Assembly: GCA_013298205.1 (NCBI GenBank)
Contig: JAAFJZ010000228.1
Span: forward strand, 1-5,036
Source: Cytophagales bacterium
GTDB lineage: Bacteria; Bacteroidota; Bacteroidia; Cytophagales; UBA9547
DNA length: 5,036 nucleotides
Reading direction: 5' to 3'
Shown: positions 1 through 5,036 of the stretch, one piece after another
Numbering within the stretch: position 1 is the first letter of the stretch
Layout: each line of letters opens with the position of its first letter
Made by a program: the position numbers and the translations under genes
Notes under the pieces: model-generated
The model's database searches: none
Told to the model about the DNA's origin: nothing
Seen by the model: only the letters and a program-made list of their open reading frames with translations

Positions 1-126
1 ATCAGTTTGAAGCATAGAGACACAAAAGTCAAGATTGCCAATTATTTTTGTGCAATCATAAAGCCAAAAATAATCTTGGGCTATTTTGTTTTTTAGTTCC
101 TCTTCTCTGATGTTTGGGTATTTCAT
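1..126 (-). CDS. N-terminal fragment of an unidentified protein, possibly a type IIG (Eco57I-like) restriction-modification enzyme
   Basis: An open frame starts at ATG (126-124) and stays open for 42 codons to the left edge, so only the N-terminus is visible. It begins MKYPNIREEELKNKIA and continues with QDYFWLYDCTKIIGNLDFC. An AAGG six bases before the ATG (plus-strand 133-136) is a plausible ribosome binding site and supports this start. The gene lies 28 nt after the stop of the ABC transporter on the same strand, so read-through from the dus-ABC transcript is possible. From memory, this N-terminus, with its EEELKNK and DCTKIIGNxDFCV pattern, resembles large Bacteroidota proteins with an N-terminal nuclease-like region followed by an N6-adenine methylase. 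No catalytic motif lies within the visible part, so the function is a tentative recall-based guess. That a coding region is present is much more certain than what it encodes. Confidence 0.65.
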   Translation of the reverse strand, partial: MKYPNIREEELKNKIAQDYFWLYDCTKIIGNLDFCVSMLQTD

Positions 127-154
127 ACGATGCCTTATTTTTCAATGCACATTT

Positions 155-1942
155 TTACAAATTCACGATTTCAGGCTCCGTTTCTTGTTTTTCATATAGA
201 CTTTTATACATCCCATTGAGTTGCATCAGTTCAGCATGCGTACCTTCTTCTACTATTTTTCCATTATCTAAGAAAATAATTTTGCTTGCCAAACGAGCTG
301 ATGAAACCCGATGTGAAATAATTATCCCTGTTTTGCTTTCCATAATTTGGGCTAAATTATTCAAAATTTGGCTTTCTGTATGGGTATCTACAGCCGAAAG
401 ACAATCATCCAAAAGTAATATTTCGGGGTTAATGGCAATGGCACGGGCGATAGAAATTCTTTGTTTTTGCCCGCCAGAAAGTGTTATGCCTCTTTCGCCA
501 ATATAAGTTTCGTATTTATGCTCAAATCCATTGATATTTTCACTAACACAAGCCATTTTAGCCGCTTTTTCTATTTCAGCTTGGCTCAAATTATTGTCGG
601 CAAACGCAATGTTGTTTCTAATCGTATCAGAAAAAAGAAAAACATCTTGCGGTACATAGCCAATTTTTCTTCTCCAATGGTCTATAGACCAATCTTTTAA
701 ATCAATATTGTTTACTAAAATTTTTCCTTCTGTTGGGTCGTATGTTCGAGTAAAAAGAGCGGCCAAAGTACTTTTGCCAGAACCTGTATTTCCTAAAATT
801 GCCAAACTTGAACCAATCGGTAAACTAAAACTAATATTGTCTAATGCTTTTATGCCTGTTTCTGGATAAACCATACTTATATGATCAAAACGAATTTCAC
901 CTTTAACCTCAGCTAAAATATTTTTAGTAGAAATGATGTCATTTTTGGCAGCCAAAAACTCATTTATCCTTGATTGTGAGGCTTCTGCTCTTTTTGCTAA
1001 GCTCAAAGTCCAACCCAAAGAGGTTACAGGCCAAGAAAGCATATTGACATAAATAACAAATTCGGCAATATTTCCAGGGGTAATTTTACCTTCTATCACC
1101 TGCAAGCCACCTATATATATGGTGAGCAAAGTACTCAAGCCTATTAAAGCGATATTTAAAGGATAAAAAAAGGAGTTTACCTGGGTAAGCTCTAGCGAGC
1201 GAGTTCGGTATTCTTGGCTATGTTTCTCAAAACTATTTGAAGAAATTTTCTCTTTGGCAAACGCTTTTAAAACCCTTATTCCTGAAAACGCTTCTTGGGC
1301 ATAAGTGGAGAGATCGGAAAGGCTCTTTTGGATTTGCAAAGATTTTTTTTCAGTGTAAGTGTTTACATAATAGATACTTATAGAAAGCAAGGGCAAAGGA
1401 ATAAGAACATAAAATGTAAGCTCAGGATTGGTCAAAATCATGTAGCCTATCACCATAGCAAAGGTTACAAAAAGATTGAGAGCGTACATAATAGCAGGGC
1501 CAAGATACATTCTTACCTTGCTCACATCTTCAGAAATGCGAGACATCAAATCGCCCGTATTGTTTTTTCGGTAAAATGAAATGGGTAATTTTTGGTAATG
1601 CGCATAGATTTCATTTTTTAGATCAAATTCCATGTATCGAGACATGACAATAATCGTTTGTCGGGTTAGAAACATAAAAACACCTCTCAAAAGAGCGAAA
1701 GAGATAATCAAAATGCCATAAATAAGAAGTTGCTTTTGAAATTCTGCTTGAATGATTTCCGAGTCTATTAAAGAAGTATTTTTAAGTTTTTGCACACTTT
1801 CTAAAACCAAATCTATGGCACTTCTTACCATGCGAGCGGGAATAATGGCAAAAATATTAGACACCGACACAAAAAGTATGCCTAATAGAAATCGGTATTT
1901 GTACTTAACGAAGTACCTATTGAGTGTGAGTAAAGATTTCAA
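155..1942 (-). CDS. ABC exporter half-transporter (MdlA/MsbA-like, fused membrane and ATPase domains)
   Basis: This 595-residue protein has the usual length and order of a type IV ABC exporter half-transporter in the inner membrane. Six hydrophobic segments (about 17-37, 72-92, 146-168, 172-195, 258-280, 290-311) are followed by a nucleotide-binding domain from about 348. Visible motifs are Walker A GNTGSGKST (384-392), Q-loop Q432, signature LSGGQ (488-492), Walker B ILLLDD (508-513), D-loop SAVD (516-519) and switch His544. The residue after Walker B is Asp513 where most such ATPases have the catalytic Glu; E. coli MdlA and BmrC/TM287-type subunits of heterodimeric exporters share this. The substrate (lipid, drug or peptide) cannot be told. 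The start is TTG (1942-1940), inside the end of dus with a TTGA overlap; the next in-frame ATG (Met38) would remove the first membrane helix, so TTG is preferred. It probably works as a dimer, with itself or with a partner encoded elsewhere. Confidence 0.95.
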   Translation of the reverse strand: MKSLLTLNRYFVKYKYRFLLGILFVSVSNIFAIIPARMVRSAIDLVLESVQKLKNTSLIDSEIIQAEFQKQLLIYGILIISFALLRGVFMFLTRQTIIVMSRYMEFDLKNEIYAHYQKLPISFYRKNNTGDLMSRISEDVSKVRMYLGPAIMYALNLFVTFAMVIGYMILTNPELTFYVLIPLPLLSISIYYVNTYTEKKSLQIQKSLSDLSTYAQEAFSGIRVLKAFAKEKISSNSFEKHSQEYRTRSLELTQVNSFFYPLNIALIGLSTLLTIYIGGLQVIEGKITPGNIAEFVIYVNMLSWPVTSLGWTLSLAKRAEASQSRINEFLAAKNDIISTKNILAEVKGEIRFDHISMVYPETGIKALDNISFSLPIGSSLAILGNTGSGKSTLAALFTRTYDPTEGKILVNNIDLKDWSIDHWRRKIGYVPQDVFLFSDTIRNNIAFADNNLSQAEIEKAAKMACVSENINGFEHKYETYIGERGITLSGGQKQRISIARAIAINPEILLLDDCLSAVDTHTESQILNNLAQIMESKTGIIISHRVSSARLASKIIFLDNGKIVEEGTHAELMQLNGMYKSLYEKQETEPEIVNL

Positions 1943-2925
1943 ATGGCTATTTTATAATGATTTTCTATTTCTTCTAATGTTTCAAATACGTTTTCAGGCA
2001 AATCAGATTGCACCAATCTGATTCGGTAGGGCTTAAAATCGGGCATATTTTTAAAATAATTTCCATAATGGTTGCGCATTTCAAAAACACCTAATTTCTC
2101 TCCTTTCCATTTCAAAGAAAAAGCAAAATGTTTTTTGCAAGCATTCACCCTTTCTGAAATATCTGGAGGAGAAAGTTTTTCTCCATTAGCAAGGAAGTGT
2201 TTGATTTCCCTAAAAATCCAAGGATAACCTATAGCAGCTCTGCCTATCATGATGCCATCTACACCATATTTATTTTTATAATCTAGGGCTTTTTCGGGTG
2301 AATCTATGTCTCCATTCCCAAAAATAGGCATATTGATGCTTTGCATATTTTTTACCTCCGAAATCAAAGTCCAATCGGCTTCACCTTTATACATTTGTGT
2401 GCGTGTACGCCCATGAATGGTGAGTGCTTGCACGCCTACATCATACAATCTTTGTGCGGCTTCTTTGATGTTTTTGGTATTATCATCCCAGCCCAAGCGG
2501 GTTTTTACCGTAACTGGGCGGTCGCACATTTTTACGATTTCGGCAGTAATTTTTTGCATTTTGGGCAAATCTTTCAGCAAACCAGCACCAGCACCTTTAC
2601 AAGCAACATTTTTTACGGGGCAACCGTAGTTGATGTCGACCAAATCAGGTTGTGAGGCATTGGCTATTTCGGCTGCCATTCGCATTACTTCTACATCATC
2701 ACCAAAGATTTGGATTCCGATCGGACGTTCGTAGCTATAAATATCAAGTTTTTTTATACTTTTTTCAGCATTGCGAATCAAGCCTTCAGAAGAAATAAAC
2801 TCGGTGTACATCATATCAGCACCATATTCCTTACACACTAAACGAAAAGGCGGGTCGCTCACATCTTCCATCGGTGCGAGTAGTAAGGGAAACTCTCCTA
2901 AATTTATATTTCCTATTTGTACCAA
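1939..2925 (-). CDS. dusB: tRNA-dihydrouridine synthase, DusB-like
   Basis: An FMN- and NADPH-dependent enzyme that reduces specific uridines of tRNA to dihydrouridine in the cytoplasm. Numbering from the chosen start (328 residues), the TIM-barrel domain shows the flavin-site APMEDVSDPPFR (17-28), the NYGCP loop with catalytic Cys102, KTRLGW with Lys141, HGRTR (171-175), and the phosphate-binding GNGDI (203-207) and IGRAAIGYPW (227-236). A helical C-terminal part contains MRNHYGNYFK (283-292). The frame is open back to a TTG at 2955, but the TTG at 2925-2923 is preferred: it gives the usual beginning MVQIGNINLGEFPLLLAPMED, and a promoter -7 candidate lies within the extra ten codons. There is no in-frame ATG near the N-terminus. 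It is the first gene of the minus-strand group, and its TGA overlaps the TTG start of the ABC transporter. Assignment to DusB rather than DusA or DusC rests on overall resemblance, so the family is certain and the subtype likely. Confidence 0.93.
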   Translation of the reverse strand: MVQIGNINLGEFPLLLAPMEDVSDPPFRLVCKEYGADMMYTEFISSEGLIRNAEKSIKKLDIYSYERPIGIQIFGDDVEVMRMAAEIANASQPDLVDINYGCPVKNVACKGAGAGLLKDLPKMQKITAEIVKMCDRPVTVKTRLGWDDNTKNIKEAAQRLYDVGVQALTIHGRTRTQMYKGEADWTLISEVKNMQSINMPIFGNGDIDSPEKALDYKNKYGVDGIMIGRAAIGYPWIFREIKHFLANGEKLSPPDISERVNACKKHFAFSLKWKGEKLGVFEMRNHYGNYFKNMPDFKPYRIRLVQSDLPENVFETLEEIENHYKIAI

Positions 2926-2943
2926 GATTTTATAATTTGCACA

Positions 2944-2951
2944 CAAAAATA
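2944..2951 (-). promoter_or_regulatory. Candidate Bacteroidota -7 promoter element for dus-ABC
   Basis: Read on the minus strand, this is TATTTTTG, an exact match to the TAnnTTTG -7 element used by the primary sigma factor of Bacteroidota. It ends 18 nt before the preferred dus start at 2925, which would leave a short leader of roughly 10-15 nt. No clear TTTG -33 partner is present at the usual distance of about 19-21 nt upstream. In AT-rich DNA an eight-base match with two free positions can arise by chance, so this is suggestive only. Confidence 0.4.
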
Positions 2952-2958
2952 ACAAATT

Positions 2959-3894
2959 GTGTTGATATTAAATGAATATGATCCAAGCGATCTAAAATCT
3001 AAAGCCTTAAATTCGCTTCTTTTTCTAACATTATCTGTCGTATTGGGATTGGCTTTATTTAACCTAATAGGACTTTATTTGATGCAATATTGCTTGCAGA
3101 CGACCGAAAAGGGAATTATGGAAGTGATAAGCAATCCCCAAAATAGCCCTAATTCTAGATTTACTTTTCTAGCCGTACAAGGAATTATTTCTTTGGGAAC
3201 TTTTGTCATCGTGCCATTTTTATTTCTCCGCTACCATGAAAATACCTATCTGGAATACCAGCCACAATGGAAAAATGCGACTTTAAGAATACTCTTACCT
3301 ATTTTTATTTTGGTACTCATCGTTATGCCTGCCAATAGTTGGATTATGGAAATGAACCAAAATTTCCCATTTCCCGATGGCTTTAAGCAGTGGGCATTGA
3401 CAAAAGAAAATAGCTTAAAAGAATTGACAAAATTTCTGACCGATTTGAATGGTTTTGGAGAAATATCGGTAGGTTTTCTCGTAATTGCCATTATTCCCGC
3501 AATAGGCGAGGAACTTATCTTTAGGGGAATCGTGCAGAGGAAACTGCAAATTATTTTCTCTAACCCCCACATTGGGATAGTTTTGGCAGGAATTTTATTT
3601 AGTGCCATTCACATTCAATTTTATGGTTTTTTTCCTAGAATGGCTTTGGGAGTCTTGTTTGGTTACCTATATTTTTACTCTGGCAACATCTTTTTGCCTA
3701 TTTTTGCCCATTTTGTGAACAATGGCTTTACCTTACTCATGGTTCTTTTGAGCAACAAAGGTTTGATAGATTTTGATATTGAAAACGAAGAGCCATTTCC
3801 GATTTGGTTAGCCATACTTTCATTAGGAGTGGCTTTTCTGCTGTTTCTGTTTATTAGGAAGAAAATAAAAGATGTTTTTATAATTTCAAAGTAA
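2959..3894 (+). CDS. CPBP family intramembrane metalloprotease (CAAX protease/Abi family)
   Basis: A 311-residue, very hydrophobic protein with about seven or eight membrane segments (roughly 18-44, 70-90, 108-125, 170-190, 204-220, 224-250, 282-299). It carries all three motifs of the CPBP (PF02517) glutamate-type intramembrane proteases: EExxxR as E184, E185 and R189; FxxxH as F214 and H218; and HxxxN as H251 and N255. The active site therefore appears intact. Eukaryotic relatives trim CAAX-prenylated proteins. Bacterial members are mostly uncharacterised, with some linked to bacteriocin immunity or membrane-protein processing, and the substrate here is unknown. The start is GTG at 2959, or TTG one codon later; an in-frame TAA at 2950 rules out a much longer form, and the first in-frame ATG (Met42) would remove the first membrane helix. 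It diverges from dus with about 33 bp between start codons. The end is clear (TAA at 3892), and no hairpin terminator follows. Confidence 0.93.
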   Translation: MLILNEYDPSDLKSKALNSLLFLTLSVVLGLALFNLIGLYLMQYCLQTTEKGIMEVISNPQNSPNSRFTFLAVQGIISLGTFVIVPFLFLRYHENTYLEYQPQWKNATLRILLPIFILVLIVMPANSWIMEMNQNFPFPDGFKQWALTKENSLKELTKFLTDLNGFGEISVGFLVIAIIPAIGEELIFRGIVQRKLQIIFSNPHIGIVLAGILFSAIHIQFYGFFPRMALGVLFGYLYFYSGNIFLPIFAHFVNNGFTLLMVLLSNKGLIDFDIENEEPFPIWLAILSLGVAFLLFLFIRKKIKDVFIISK

Positions 3895-4093
3895 ACTTTT
3901 AAGCTAATTTATAAAATAATACAAAATGAACGATACTCAAATAGTACAATTTCAATTTATAACTTTTGATGTATTAATTTTAATAAAAGCAAGAACTTTT
4001 TTAAATAATTTTAAATTTAGGTTACAAACAATGAAACAAGTTCATTAATATTGCTGTATAACGATTTACCCTTTATTTTTAAATGATGTTGTT
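3895..4093. other. AT-rich intergenic region between the protease and the surface-protein gene
   Basis: This stretch is strongly AT-rich and has no GC-rich hairpin followed by T residues, so no intrinsic terminator is recognised for the protease gene. The only dyad noticed is TTTAAA-TAAT-TTTAAA near 4000-4016, too weak and lacking a T tract in the right place. It contains an unbroken 40-codon frame at 3926-4048 (plus strand) without recognisable similarity, and a possible promoter just before the next gene. No tRNA or known riboswitch is seen. Confidence 0.7.
4051..4081 (+). promoter_or_regulatory. Possible promoter of the surface-protein gene
   Basis: A TTG at 4051-4053 is followed after 20 nt by TATTTTTA at 4074-4081. 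This fits the Bacteroidota -33 (TTTG/TTG), 19-21 nt spacer and -7 (TAnnTTTG) arrangement, with a single mismatch at the final G. Transcription would begin only a few bases before the ATG at 4094, giving an unusually short leader, which weakens the call. The surrounding AT-rich sequence makes chance matches common. Confidence 0.25.
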
Positions 4094-5036
4094 ATGAAAA
4101 AATGTTACTTATCAATTGTATTTTTTATTTTATCTTTTAATGCTTTTTCTCAGACTACTTTATACTGGAGAAATGGTGGAGGTGCAGATGATTGGGGAAA
4201 CTTAAATAAATGGAGCACTATTTCCGGAATTGGAGGCTCTTGTAATTGTAAACCTACTATTTTAGATGATGTTATTTTTGATAATAACTTAGCCGCTCCG
4301 ACAACTATAAATATGAATGAAGTAGGTCAAGTTAAAAGTATAGATTTCAATAGTGTTGATGCCATATACACTATAAATAATGCAAATCCGCTTCAAATTT
4401 ATGGTAGAAACAATGCTAACACCTTTAGTTTTCGTTGGCCAGCTATCAATAATCGCTTAGTTATAAATGCCAATACCAAATTTATGACTGCAAGTTTAGA
4501 CTATACAATAATTACTCCTGCGGCTGGTGCTGTAGCGTGGGCGGGAAATATAGATGCAGGAGATGGAAGTAATATTTTAAACTCTATCACAATTACAGGA
4601 TCTAGCGCAAAAACATTTGGGGGGAGTATGAACTTTTTTGCAAATACAGCCATTTTCAATGGTAATACTACAATGACAAACAATACGATTAGTTTTGAAA
4701 GAACTACAATATTTAATAATGATTTGACCATAAATAGTTCAGGAGATGTCAAATTTAATAACAGTAATCACATTGATTATTTTACTGACTTTAGAGGCAA
4801 TACTAATATCAATGCAAGTACAATTTATAGCAATGCTAAAGAGTATTTTAGAGGAAACTCAAATTTATTAAATGTTGCTTTTGCCGTCTTTTTTGGTGGC
4901 TCTGGAGGTGGGAATGGCACATCGCATACTGAGCTTACTTCTGCAAGTGCTACTTTAACAGTTACAGGGGGAGACCCCAATTGGGGAGCGTATTTTAACA
5001 GGAATTTTAATTCAAAAGGATCTATTTTCGCTCTTT
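4094..5036 (+). CDS. Secreted, probably beta-helical surface protein, N-terminal part (runs off the right edge)
   Basis: From ATG at 4094 the frame is open for 314 codons to the window end with no stop. It begins with a signal peptide: MKK, a hydrophobic core (about 5-16) and a likely signal peptidase I site in AFS-Q after residue 19; Cys4 is not in a lipobox. The mature part opens with YWRNGGGADDWGNLNKWS (24-41) and, after a CNC pair (Cys50, Cys52), PTILDDVIFDNN (54-65). From general knowledge this recalls the N-terminal modules of large Bacteroidota surface proteins that read like 'YWVGGxGNWSDxxxWS...P...DDVxFD'. The rest is rich in Asn, Thr, Ser and Gly with alternating beta-strand patterns, and contains F-x-[GN]-x repeats at residues 188, 207, 233 and 252, suggesting a beta-helix. 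Such proteins often end with a type IX secretion sorting domain, but that end lies outside the window. Likely a surface adhesin or structural protein; the precise role is unknown. Confidence 0.85.
   Translation, partial: MKKCYLSIVFFILSFNAFSQTTLYWRNGGGADDWGNLNKWSTISGIGGSCNCKPTILDDVIFDNNLAAPTTINMNEVGQVKSIDFNSVDAIYTINNANPLQIYGRNNANTFSFRWPAINNRLVINANTKFMTASLDYTIITPAAGAVAWAGNIDAGDGSNILNSITITGSSAKTFGGSMNFFANTAIFNGNTTMTNNTISFERTTIFNNDLTINSSGDVKFNNSNHIDYFTDFRGNTNINASTIYSNAKEYFRGNSNLLNVAFAVFFGGSGGGNGTSHTELTSASATLTVTGGDPNWGAYFNRNFNSKGSIFAL

Noticed and set aside
114..700. Plus-strand open frames opposite the end of the ABC transporter gene
   Set aside because: They lie antisense to the well-supported ATPase domain and their translations show no family features; they are shadows of the real gene.
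1295..2021. Plus-strand open frames opposite the membrane domain of the ABC transporter
   Set aside because: Antisense shadows with no recognisable motifs.
2341..2655. Plus-strand open frames (104 and 70 codons) opposite dus
   Set aside because: Antisense to the conserved catalytic core of dus, which explains the open frame; no motif of their own.
2926..2955. Longer dus start at TTG 2955 (ten extra residues)
   Set aside because: The extra residues do not fit the usual DusB N-terminus and they cover the best promoter -7 candidate, so TTG 2925 is preferred.
3246..3608. Minus-strand 120-codon frame inside the CPBP protease gene
   Set aside because: It overlaps the conserved EExxxR and FxxxH coding region on the other strand, and no family resemblance is seen.
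4000..4016. TTTAAA-TAAT-TTTAAA dyad as a terminator
   Set aside because: It contains only A and T, would form a very weak hairpin, and lies over 100 bp beyond the protease stop; not a credible intrinsic terminator.
4083..4097. Four-codon mini-frame (MMLL, then TGA) overlapping the ATG of the surface-protein gene
   Set aside because: It resembles a coupling leader peptide, but it is too short to distinguish from chance in this AT-rich stretch and has no ribosome binding site.
4501..4752. Minus-strand 83-codon frame inside the surface-protein gene
   Set aside because: The plus strand has a continuous frame with signal peptide and repeats; the hydrophobic antisense translation follows from the Asn/Thr-rich codons.

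Overview
The window looks like a chromosomal segment of an AT-rich Bacteroidota bacterium, possibly Cytophagales/Flavobacteriia-like. The grounds are the low GC, the near absence of strong Shine-Dalgarno sites, a TAnnTTTG-type promoter element, and a surface protein of the style that phylum exports. The assignment is an inference; no marker gene fixes the genus.

Layout. The left 2.9 kb is a minus-strand block read right to left: a tRNA-dihydrouridine synthase (DusB-like), then an ABC exporter half-transporter whose TTG start overlaps the dus stop by 4 nt, then, after a 28-nt gap, the first 42 codons of a gene that leaves the window at base 1. That last fragment vaguely resembles the N-terminus of type IIG/Eco57I-like restriction-modification enzymes. 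Diverging from dus, with about 33 bp between the start codons, is a plus-strand CPBP (CAAX/Abi family) intramembrane protease. After a 199-bp AT-rich gap comes the N-terminal 314 residues of a secreted, Asn/Thr/Gly-rich, probably beta-helical surface protein that runs off the right edge.

How the genes relate. The dus-ABC pair is very likely one transcript with translational coupling, and the edge gene may be read from it too. The protease and dus probably have overlapping divergent promoters. The functions (tRNA modification, lipid/drug-type export, membrane proteolysis, surface adhesion, possibly restriction) do not form an obvious single pathway. I see no CRISPR array, tRNA, rRNA, insertion sequence or convincing new system. 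The points most worth a second look are the two truncated edge genes, the aspartate at the catalytic-glutamate position of the ABC protein, and the run of non-ATG start codons.
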